From positions 1 through 8,125 of the forward strand of contig CAMFLG010000123.1 of assembly GCA_945957495.1 (NCBI GenBank): DNA of 8,125 nucleotides. Reading direction: 5' to 3'. The notes below the pieces were generated by a model. It had not been told where the DNA came from. It worked only from the letters and a program-made list of their open reading frames with translations, and searched no databases. Below are positions 1 through 5,040 of the stretch, in pieces. Source of the stretch: an uncultured Pseudorhodobacter sp. GTDB lineage: Bacteria; Pseudomonadota; Alphaproteobacteria; Rhodobacterales; Rhodobacteraceae. The position numbers and the translations under genes were made by a program. The stretch's first letter is position 1; every line of letters begins with the position of its first letter.

Positions 1-489
1 TATCCCACCCGACAGGCGGCGGAACCGGGCGACGGCGTTGTTGTAGACGATGACGATGCAGAAGGTTGCATGGCCCAGAATGATCGTCAGCGTCGAATAG
101 GAAATGTCGGCGGTGGAAAACGCTGCGCGCAAGCTCATGCCGGTGATCACGCCGGGCAGGGCGATGGGCAACAGGATCAAAAGTGAGATCTGTTCACGCC
201 CAAAGAAATGCGCCTTCGACATCGCAGCCGAAATCAGTGTGCCGAGGAGCAGCGCCACAACGGTAGACAGCGCGGCCACCTGCAGCGACAGGTAGAGCGG
301 CGGCCAGATATCGGGCCGGTTCCACGCCACTGCGAACCATTTCAGCGTGAGGCCCGGCGGCGGAAAGGCAAAGGAGCGTTCTTCGGTGGTGAAGGCGTAA
401 AGGAAGATGATCAGGATCGGCAGATGCAGGAACAACAGCCCCGCAGTCGCGCCCAGTTTCAGCCCAAAGGTGGGACGATCAGATTGCAT
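1..489 (-). CDS. ydcV: ABC transporter permease, YdcV-like, cut by left edge
   Basis: Second inner-membrane permease of a polyamine/GABA-type ABC importer; with the YdcU-like protein it would form the transmembrane channel powered by the YdcT-like ATPase. I translated 163 codons from ATG at 489 to the window edge without a stop. The protein starts MQSDRPTFGLKL, has a hydrophobic first helix around residues 15-33 (LLFLHLPILIIFLYAF), a second around 70-90, and the segment LLILLPIALPGVITG near 105-120. It closely follows my memory of E. coli YdcV, including GHATFC and NNAVARFRR near the end. The EAA loop that contacts the ATPase would come just beyond the edge, so roughly 100 residues are missing. 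The ATG lies inside the end of ydcU (11-nt overlap, 479-489), which implies translational coupling. The substrate is inferred from the family only. Confidence 0.9.
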   Translation of the reverse strand, partial: MQSDRPTFGLKLGATAGLLFLHLPILIIFLYAFTTEERSFAFPPPGLTLKWFAVAWNRPDIWPPLYLSLQVAALSTVVALLLGTLISAAMSKAHFFGREQISLLILLPIALPGVITGMSLRAAFSTADISYSTLTIILGHATFCIVIVYNNAVARFRRLSGGI

Positions 490-1411
490 CGAACGCCCCC
501 GCGCGTTTGGCCAGTGTCAGGTAAATCAACATGATGACGATGGGCACCACGGCAAAGGCGGCGGCCAGCGGCACGTTCCCGGCGGTGCCCTGCAACTGGT
601 ACACCGCCATGCCGATGAAACTGGAGGAATTGCCGATGATCTGCGGGATGATGTAATCGCCCATCGTCAGAGAGAAGGTAAAGATCGACCCGGCGATCAC
701 CCCCGGCATGGCCAGCGGCAGGATCACCGTGCGGAAAGTCTGCGCGCGGGTGGCGCCAAGATCGGCCGAGGCCTCCAGCATGGTGGTGGGCACCCGTTCC
801 AGCGAAGCCTGCATCGGCAGGATCATGTAGGGCAGCCAGATGTAGACAAAGACCAGAAACATGCCGATGTAACTGGTGGACAGCGAATTGCCCCCGACGA
901 CGGGCAGCGCCAGCACCGCATCCAGCAGACCGCCGGTGTGGGTGGCGTTCGCGGCCCATGTGACGATGCCTTCCTTGGCGAGGATCAGTTTCCAGGCGTA
1001 GACCTTGACCAGATAAGACGACCACAAGGGCAACATCACCCCCAGATAGAAGGCGGCCTTCCAGCGCCCCTTGGCAAAGCGCGCGGCGTAATAGGCGATG
1101 GGAAAGGCGACGATGGCCGAGGCCAGCGTGACCGCCCCTGCCATCGAGATCGTGCGCAGGATGATGTAAAGGTTCTGCGGTTTCAGCAGTTGCGCATAGG
1201 TTTTCAGGGTGAATTCCGGCACCACGACACCGGAAAAATCGTCAATGGAATAAAAGCTTTGCAGCAAGAGTGCGATGAGCGAGCCAAGATAGACCACCCC
1301 CAGCCAGACCAAGGGCGGGGTGATCAGCAGGACCAGCAGCAGCCTCGGTTTGCGCCAGAACAGCGCGGTCAGCCGGTCTGCCAGTGATCTGGCGGGGAAA
1401 ACCGCGCTCAT
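479..1411 (-). CDS. ydcU: ABC transporter permease, YdcU-like
   Basis: First inner-membrane permease of the importer, 310 residues, normal for the PotB/YdcU family. The N-terminus MSAVFPARSLADRL is cytoplasmic, followed by a long hydrophobic helix around residues 24-50. More helices lie near 83-110, 120-144, 180-200 and at the C-terminus (about 284-303). The EAA loop that docks on the ATPase is seen at about residues 213-235, with EASADLGATR and a following LPLAMPGVI. I chose ATG 1411 because a GGGG ribosome-binding-like stretch sits 7 nt upstream and the family begins here; the frame stays open upstream to 1579, but that part runs through a hairpin and a dispersed repeat and looks like spacer. 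The gap to ydcT is 124 nt, while the next permease overlaps by 11 nt. The family assignment is strong; polyamine or GABA as substrate is inferred. Confidence 0.93.
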   Translation of the reverse strand: MSAVFPARSLADRLTALFWRKPRLLLVLLITPPLVWLGVVYLGSLIALLLQSFYSIDDFSGVVVPEFTLKTYAQLLKPQNLYIILRTISMAGAVTLASAIVAFPIAYYAARFAKGRWKAAFYLGVMLPLWSSYLVKVYAWKLILAKEGIVTWAANATHTGGLLDAVLALPVVGGNSLSTSYIGMFLVFVYIWLPYMILPMQASLERVPTTMLEASADLGATRAQTFRTVILPLAMPGVIAGSIFTFSLTMGDYIIPQIIGNSSSFIGMAVYQLQGTAGNVPLAAAFAVVPIVIMLIYLTLAKRAGAFDAI

Positions 1412-1427
1412 GGCCGTACCCCGTGTC

Positions 1428-1448
1428 GGTGCGTGAGGATCACGCACC
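1428..1448. repeat. Perfect hairpin in ydcT-ydcU gap
   Basis: Inverted repeat with perfect 9-bp arms, GGTGCGTGA and TCACGCACC, around a 3-nt centre (GGA). It ends 16 nt before the ydcU ATG and just upstream of its GGGG ribosome-binding-like stretch. No U-run follows on the minus strand, so it is a poor intrinsic terminator. It could be an mRNA-stabilising or processing hairpin, or a dispersed intergenic repeat. From memory, GTGCGTGA/TCACGCAC hairpins are common between genes in Rhodobacteraceae; I cannot verify this here. Confidence 0.75.
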
Positions 1449-1451
1449 CTA

Positions 1452-1479
1452 CCGCAGATGTCCGGGCGGGGTGCTGCGG
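1452..1479. repeat. Second, weaker stem in ydcT-ydcU gap
   Basis: Arms CCGCAG (1452-1457) and CTGCGG (1474-1479) pair across a 16-nt, GC-rich loop. It lies beside the perfect hairpin at 1428-1448, so the leader of ydcU may fold into two stems. A 6-bp stem can arise by chance in DNA this GC-rich. Confidence 0.35.
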
Positions 1480-1491
1480 CAGAGTGCGGAA

Positions 1492-1527
1492 GCCTCCGGC
1501 GGGAATATTTGGTGCCAAGATGAAGGG
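1492..1527. repeat. Dispersed intergenic box, copy 1
   Basis: Plus-strand sequence GCCTCCGGCGGGA followed by ATATTTGG, a 5-nt gap and AGATGAA. The ATATTTGG...AGATGAA core recurs at 4974-4992, also after the stop codon of a minus-strand gene and in the same orientation. Here it begins 8 nt past the ydcT stop. I recall a CCGGCGGG-ATATTTGG-type motif recurring widely between genes in Rhodobacteraceae, but only the two copies are shown by this window. Confidence 0.6.
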
Positions 1528-1535
1528 GGCGGGCA

Positions 1536-2534
1536 TCAGGCTTCGTCCATGATATGCAGGGCGGTGGCATCAAAGCCAAGGCGGATCTGGCTGCCGGGTT
1601 CGGGAAGCGGTTGGCCCGCGGGCAGGATCGCGCCGATATCCGCCTCGCCCACCTTCAGGTTCACGCGATGCGCAGCGCCCAGATAGCGCAAGGCGGTGAC
1701 GGTGCCCTGCAAGCGGCCCTCGGGGTCGATGCGCAGCGATTCCGGGCGCAGCGATGCCCATTTTTCCGGCCCGCCCAGACTGCGGGTCAGGGCAGGTGGC
1801 AAGACGTTGGAGGAACCTACGAAATCCGCGACAAAGCGGGTGCGGGGTTTGGCATAGACATCTTCCGGCGTGCCGATCTGTGCGATCTTGCCATTGTTGA
1901 ACACGGCAAGGCTGTCGGCCATCGACAGGGCCTCGTGCTGATCATGCGTCACAAAGACGAAGGTGATGCCAAGGCGTTGTTGCAGGGCGCGTAATTCGTC
2001 CTGCATCGCCTCGCGCAGTTTCAGGTCCAGCGCGCCCAAGGGTTCATCCAGCAGCAAGACGCGCGGTTCGTTGACCAGTGCACGGGCAAGGGCGACGCGC
2101 TGACGCTGGCCACCGGAAAGCTGACCGGGTTTGCGGCTGCCATAGGCATCAAGATGCACAAGGGCCAGCATTTCGTCCGCCTTGGCATAGCGCTGGGCGC
2201 GGCCCATGCCCTTGACCATCAACCCATAAGCCACGTTGTCGCGCACATTCATATGCGGGAACAGCGCGTAATCCTGAAACACCGTGTTGACGTTGCGCAG
2301 ATGTGGCGGCGTGGCCGAGACGTTTTCGCCAAAGATGCAAATCTCGCCCGCCGTGGGCGATTCAAAGCCGGAAATCAGCCGCAGGCAGGTGGTTTTGCCA
2401 GACCCGGAGGGCCCGAGCATGGCAAAGAACGCGCCTTCGGCGATGGACAAATCGACGCCGTCCACCGCCTTGACGGGGGCAGAGGCGGGGCCGAAATGAC
2501 GGGAGACGGCGCGGAATTCAACGGCTGTGGTCAT
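1536..2534 (-). CDS. ydcT: ABC transporter ATPase, YdcT-like
   Basis: Cytoplasmic ATP-hydrolysing subunit of the importer, 332 residues, normal for the PotA/YdcT family. Visible motifs: Walker A GPSGSGKTT (41-49), Q-loop glutamine in FQDYALFPH (Q87), signature LSGGQ (139-143), Walker B VLLLDE (159-164), D-loop LGALD, and switch histidine H197 in VTHDQHEA. After about residue 240 comes the regulatory TOBE-type domain (LRPESLRI, RYLGAAHRVNLKV). All catalytic residues are present. The start MTTAVEFRAVSRHFG fits the family; the frame is open further upstream to 2873, but that stretch overlaps the end of ydcS and is low-complexity spacer. The ribosome-binding site is weak (AGAGA, 9 nt upstream), so initiation may be modest. 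The gene follows ydcS after 118 nt that hold two hairpins. Confidence 0.95.
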   Translation of the reverse strand: MTTAVEFRAVSRHFGPASAPVKAVDGVDLSIAEGAFFAMLGPSGSGKTTCLRLISGFESPTAGEICIFGENVSATPPHLRNVNTVFQDYALFPHMNVRDNVAYGLMVKGMGRAQRYAKADEMLALVHLDAYGSRKPGQLSGGQRQRVALARALVNEPRVLLLDEPLGALDLKLREAMQDELRALQQRLGITFVFVTHDQHEALSMADSLAVFNNGKIAQIGTPEDVYAKPRTRFVADFVGSSNVLPPALTRSLGGPEKWASLRPESLRIDPEGRLQGTVTALRYLGAAHRVNLKVGEADIGAILPAGQPLPEPGSQIRLGFDATALHIMDEA

Positions 2535-2567
2535 GGGAACAGATCTCTGGCCGCGGAGAAGGGGAGA

Positions 2568-2586
2568 CGCGGGGATTTCCCCCGCG
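2568..2586. repeat. GC-rich hairpin upstream of ydcT
   Basis: Perfect 7-bp arms CGCGGGG and CCCCGCG around a 5-nt loop, in the ydcS-ydcT gap. No U-run follows on the minus strand, so it would be at most a weak or Rho-assisted terminator. Its position after a binding-protein gene suits a 3' end that protects ydcS mRNA and lowers read-through into ydcT. This role is inferred. Confidence 0.55.
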
Positions 2587-2613
2587 CCGTTGGAACCTGG
2601 GGTAGGCTGTCCT

Positions 2614-2626
2614 GCGCCTTTGGCGC
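2614..2626. repeat. Small hairpin downstream of ydcS
   Basis: Arms GCGCC and GGCGC with a 3-nt loop, 26 nt past the ydcS stop codon and adjacent to the inverted GGGT-TG-ACCC at 2627-2636. Together with the stem at 2568-2586 it gives the ydcS-ydcT gap at least two hairpins. It is short and could be chance. Confidence 0.4.
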
Positions 2627-2652
2627 GGGTTGACCCACCGCTGCCGGGGGCG

Positions 2653-3810
2653 TCAGTTGCCGCCGACAACGCCCATGTAATCGGACACCCAGGTGGCATA
2701 GGGCACGCAAGCGTCGTCGCCTGCCGCACATTTGGCAACCGGGGTTTTCCAGAAGCTGATCTTGTCAAAGGTTTCGATGCCGTTGGCGGTGCAACCCTCT
2801 GCCGTCTGCATGCCCGACCCATCGGTGCAAGCCTCTGGCACCACCGGGTTCGACCCGAACCACACCGACACATCCGATTGCAGATTGGAGTTCAGCGTGT
2901 GCTCCATCCACAGGTAGGAACAGGTCGGGTTGGCGGCATCGGTGGCCATCATCGTTGTGTCGGCCCAGCCGGTTGCACCCTCGGCGGGGATGGTCGATGC
3001 GATCGGCGCACCTTCGCCCACCAACAGGTTGACCTGATAGGGCCAGGAGCCCGAGGCCACGACGCCTTCGTTCTTGAAGTCATCGGTCTGGATGGTGGCG
3101 TCATGCCAATAGCGGCTGACCAGCTTGCGCTGACCGCGCAGCAGGTCGAGTGCTGCGGCATATTGGTCGGGCGTCAGCTCATAGGGGTCGGTGATGCCCA
3201 GTTCCGGCTTGGCGGTTTTCAGATACAGCGCCGCATCGGCGATATAGATCGGGCCGTCATAGGCCTGCACCCGGCCTTCGTTGGATTTGCCATCGGGCAG
3301 GTCCATCGCCTCGAACACGATGTTCCAGGATTTCGGCGCCTCTTTGTACACTTCGGTGTTGTACATCAGCACGTTCGGGCCCCACTGATAGGGCACGCCG
3401 TAATGCACGCCATCCACGGTATGCCAAGGCGCATCCTGCAGGCGTTTGTCCACCTTGCCCCAGGACGGGATCAGCGCGGTGTTGATCGGCTGCACCTTGC
3501 CGCCAGCGACCAGACGCAGCGAGGCATCGCCTGAGGCCGTCACAAGATCAAACCCGCCGCCGTTCATCAGGGCCACCATCTCGTCCGAGGTGTTGGCGGT
3601 TTTCACGTTCACTTTGCAGCCCGAAGCGGCCTCGAACTTTGTGACCCAGTCATAGGCCGCATCGGATTCGCCGCGTTCGATATAGCCGGGCCAGGCGACG
3701 ATGTTCACCTGACCTTCAGGCGTGCCAAGGGCGGCCACCTGCGCAAGGGCGGGCACAACGGCGGTGACAAGGGCGAGGGCAGAGGTGGCCAGAAGCTTGA
3801 GGGTTGGCAT
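2653..3810 (-). CDS. ydcS: Periplasmic substrate-binding protein, YdcS-like
   Basis: Binding protein that would capture the substrate in the periplasm and deliver it to the permeases; 385 residues, close to E. coli YdcS. Start ATG 3810 is chosen for the GGGAG ribosome-binding site 8 nt upstream; an ATG at 3825 overlaps that site. Residues 1-23 form a Sec signal peptide with one Lys, a hydrophobic core and cleavage after ALA. The mature protein carries long stretches that I recall in YdcS, such as VNIVAWPGYIERGE, LVTASGDASLRL, YGVPYQWGPN, GRVQAYDGPIYIADAAL and FKNEGVVAS, so orthology is likely. YdcS is annotated as a polyamine-type binding protein, and polyhydroxybutyrate synthase activity has been reported for the E. 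coli protein. The mature part has six cysteines, two of them in KCAAGDDACVP near the C-terminus, which I do not recall in E. coli. Substrate is not shown by the sequence. Confidence 0.95.
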   Translation of the reverse strand: MPTLKLLATSALALVTAVVPALAQVAALGTPEGQVNIVAWPGYIERGESDAAYDWVTKFEAASGCKVNVKTANTSDEMVALMNGGGFDLVTASGDASLRLVAGGKVQPINTALIPSWGKVDKRLQDAPWHTVDGVHYGVPYQWGPNVLMYNTEVYKEAPKSWNIVFEAMDLPDGKSNEGRVQAYDGPIYIADAALYLKTAKPELGITDPYELTPDQYAAALDLLRGQRKLVSRYWHDATIQTDDFKNEGVVASGSWPYQVNLLVGEGAPIASTIPAEGATGWADTTMMATDAANPTCSYLWMEHTLNSNLQSDVSVWFGSNPVVPEACTDGSGMQTAEGCTANGIETFDKISFWKTPVAKCAAGDDACVPYATWVSDYMGVVGGN

Positions 3811-3818
3811 AAAGAAAA

Positions 3819-3823
3819 CTCCC
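3819..3823 (-). promoter_or_regulatory. Ribosome-binding site of ydcS
   Basis: GGGAG on the minus strand, 8 nt before ATG 3810. It fixes that start over the in-frame ATG at 3825, which lies upstream of the site. It is the best-spaced clear Shine-Dalgarno in the window, consistent with high binding-protein expression. Confidence 0.75.
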
Positions 3824-3877
3824 ATTGGATTGCTGCGCCGCGCGGGGCACGGCAGCCGGATTCCCGGTCATCCGCGC

Positions 3878-3905
3878 AGGGTAATTGGATTTGATCAATT
3901 CGCAA
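3878..3905 (-). promoter_or_regulatory. Candidate promoter of ydcSTUV
   Basis: On the minus strand, a -35-like TTGCGA (3905-3900), a 16-nt spacer and a -10-like TACCCT (3883-3878) would place the transcription start near 3871, about 60 nt before the ydcS ATG. The surroundings are an A/T-rich island (about 3883-3913) in otherwise GC-rich DNA. The -10 matches consensus weakly, as expected of an activator-dependent promoter. The LysR box at 3928-3942 would then be centred near -64, the usual recognition position for LysR activators. Confidence 0.45.
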
Positions 3906-3927
3906 ATATAAAACGCGGAAAGGTGGT

Positions 3928-3942
3928 ATCGGTTCTACCGAT
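3928..3942. promoter_or_regulatory. LysR-type operator box (ATC-N9-GAT)
   Basis: Perfect inverted repeat ATCGGT-TCT-ACCGAT, which satisfies the T-N11-A rule (T3929, A3941) and the ATC-N9-GAT form known for LysR regulators. It lies between the LysR gene and ydcS, 118 nt upstream of the ydcS ATG. The LysR protein encoded at 4882-3980 is the obvious candidate ligand. The sequence match is direct; binding is inferred. Confidence 0.65.
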
Positions 3943-3949
3943 GGCTTGG

Positions 3950-3961
3950 CCCTGCGCAGGG
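3950..3961. repeat. Perfect 12-bp palindrome
   Basis: CCCTGCGCAGGG is its own reverse complement. It shares two bases with the 20-bp palindrome at 3960-3979 and begins 8 nt from the LysR box. It may be part of a composite operator or of a folded 3' end of the LysR mRNA. Confidence 0.5.
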
Positions 3962-3979
3962 TGGGCAATATTGCCCACC
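3960..3979. repeat. Perfect 20-bp palindrome abutting LysR stop codon
   Basis: GGTGGGCAATATTGCCCACC is a perfect palindrome that touches the LysR stop codon (3980-3982). As RNA it could form a GGTGGGC/GCCCACC stem with a 6-nt loop, but no U-run follows on the minus strand, so it is a poor intrinsic terminator. A dimeric regulator's operator is an alternative. It lies near -98 relative to the proposed ydcS start site. Confidence 0.7.
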
Positions 3980-4882
3980 TTACCGGGTGGGAATGGCGCT
4001 TTGCGCGCTGCGGATGAAATTGAGCGCGGGTTCGGACAGCGGCGCGCCCCGGCGCCACGCCAGACCCACCTGCACCGAGGGCAGATCGCCCGACACATCG
4101 CGGATGCCGATGCGGTCGCCTTCCAGGCTCCATGGCCGGTAGACCAGGCTGGGCAGGATCGCGAGGCCCGCGCCGGTGGCGACAAGGCTGCGCACCGCCT
4201 CGACCGAACGGGTGCGGAAGGCGATCTGCGGTTTCACCGCCAGGGATTGCATCAGATGGCGGGTGGATTCCTCGATCTCATCCACCATCAGTTGAATCAG
4301 CGGCTGGCCTGCAAGGTCGTCCAGAGCGATGGTTTCCTGATCGGTCAGCGCATGGCCCAAGGGCAGCCACAGTCGGTAGGGCGACACCAGCAGGGTTTCC
4401 ACGTTCAGCGCCATGCGGTCCTTGACCGATGAGGTCAGCAGCACCGCCACGTCCAACTCGCCCCCGATCAGCAGATGCTGCAGGTAATCGCCATTGTCCT
4501 CGATCACATTCAACGCGATCTGCGGATAGGCGCGGCGATAACGTTGCAGGATATCCGACAGCACATAGCCTGCCACAAGACTGGTCACACCCAGCGACAG
4601 TTTGCCGGGCAGCGGACCCGCCTCTTCCTGAAAGGCCGCGCGGGCGGTGGCGACATCGGCCAGGATCTGCCGGGCGTGGCGCAGAAAGGCCGAACCCTTG
4701 TGGGTGATCTGCAGCCCTCGTGCCAGCCGGTCGAACAGGGTTATGCCCAGATCATCCTCCAGCGCGCGGATGGCCTCGGTCACAGAGGATTGCGAGATGG
4801 ACATGGCCTGCGCCGCCCCCGTGACCGACCCGGCCTCGGCGGCAGCGATGAAGAATTGCAGCTGGCGCAGGGTGAAGGCCAT
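3980..4882 (-). CDS. LysR-family transcriptional regulator
   Basis: DNA-binding regulator of 300 residues, the normal length for the family. The N-terminal winged helix-turn-helix spans about residues 3-62 (LRQLQFFIAAAEAGSVTGAA, SISQSSVTEAIRALEDDLGI, LFDRLARGLQITHKG), followed by the linker helix and a two-lobed ligand-binding domain from about residue 92 (GKLSLGVTSLVAGYVL; later VATGAGLAILPS). The start is the only ATG that fits the family, though its ribosome-binding site is weak (GAG, 4 nt away). It is read in the same direction as ydcS, 169 nt upstream of it, rather than divergently as is usual for LysR pairs. A perfect LysR box in that gap suggests it regulates the importer, probably as an activator responding to the transported compound. 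The ligand cannot be read from the sequence. Confidence 0.94.
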   Translation of the reverse strand: MAFTLRQLQFFIAAAEAGSVTGAAQAMSISQSSVTEAIRALEDDLGITLFDRLARGLQITHKGSAFLRHARQILADVATARAAFQEEAGPLPGKLSLGVTSLVAGYVLSDILQRYRRAYPQIALNVIEDNGDYLQHLLIGGELDVAVLLTSSVKDRMALNVETLLVSPYRLWLPLGHALTDQETIALDDLAGQPLIQLMVDEIEESTRHLMQSLAVKPQIAFRTRSVEAVRSLVATGAGLAILPSLVYRPWSLEGDRIGIRDVSGDLPSVQVGLAWRRGAPLSEPALNFIRSAQSAIPTR

Positions 4883-4905
4883 AGGGCTCGCTGGTTGAAA
4901 GGGCC

Positions 4906-4922
4906 GGGGGCTGTCTGCCCCC
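4906..4922. repeat. GC hairpin upstream of LysR gene
   Basis: Arms GGGGGC and GCCCCC around TGTCT, 24 nt upstream of the LysR ATG. I recall GGGGGC-TGTCT-GCCCCC hairpins beside ATATTTGG boxes as one composite intergenic repeat in Rhodobacteraceae. In this window the two parts are separated by the interrupted palindrome at 4924-4964. Confidence 0.6.
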
Positions 4923-4923
4923 C

Positions 4924-4964
4924 GCGACAGAGGTTACTTGGACCGATGGCGCAACCACTGTCGC
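4924..4964. repeat. Interrupted palindrome with 12-bp arms
   Basis: Arms GCGACAGAGGTT (4924-4935) and AACCACTGTCGC (4953-4964) match at 11 of 12 positions around a 17-nt centre. The centre carries ACCGATGGC (4942-4950), identical to nine bases that include the right half of the LysR box (3937-3945). It could be a hairpin ending the GAF transcript, a LysR autoregulation site, or a small insertion into the flanking repeat. Confidence 0.55.
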
Positions 4965-4994
4965 ACCCCGAGGATATTTGGGAACAGATGAAAG
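4965..4994. repeat. Dispersed intergenic box, copy 2
   Basis: ACCCCGAGG followed by ATATTTGG (4974-4981), a 4-nt gap and AGATGAA (4986-4992). It shares the core and orientation of the copy at 1492-1527 and likewise follows a gene's stop codon, here 46 nt past the end of the GAF gene. Confidence 0.6.
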
Positions 4995-5040
4995 ACGAAG
5001 GTTGTTCAGGGGCGCCGCCGCGGGCCAATCGCCGGGTGCG

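Noticed and set aside
407..1387. Long open frame on the plus strand (326 codons)
   Set aside because: It runs antisense to the strongly supported ydcU and ydcV genes. Its product is rich in His, Gln, Gly and Arg with no recognisable domain, as expected of a shadow frame in GC-rich DNA.
1412..1579. Upstream extension of the ydcU reading frame
   Set aside because: The added residues run through the dispersed box and the perfect hairpin and overlap the end of ydcT. The family starts at the ATG at 1411.
2535..2873. Upstream extension of the ydcT reading frame
   Set aside because: The extra 113 codons overlap the end of ydcS and the hairpin-rich gap, and the PotA/YdcT family starts at MTTAVEF. 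The ATG at 2534 is preferred.
2527..3534. Long open frame on the plus strand (335 codons)
   Set aside because: It is antisense to ydcS, whose protein matches YdcS over its whole length. The plus-strand product resembles no family I know.
3874..3962. Direct repeat GCGCAGGGT at 3874-3882 and 3954-3962, exactly 80 bp apart
   Set aside because: Nine bases of GC-rich sequence can repeat by chance. One copy overlaps the candidate -10 element and the other a palindrome, so it needs no separate explanation.
3960..3979. Intrinsic terminator of the LysR gene
   Set aside because: The stem is good, but no run of T follows on the minus strand, so I list it as a palindrome rather than a terminator.
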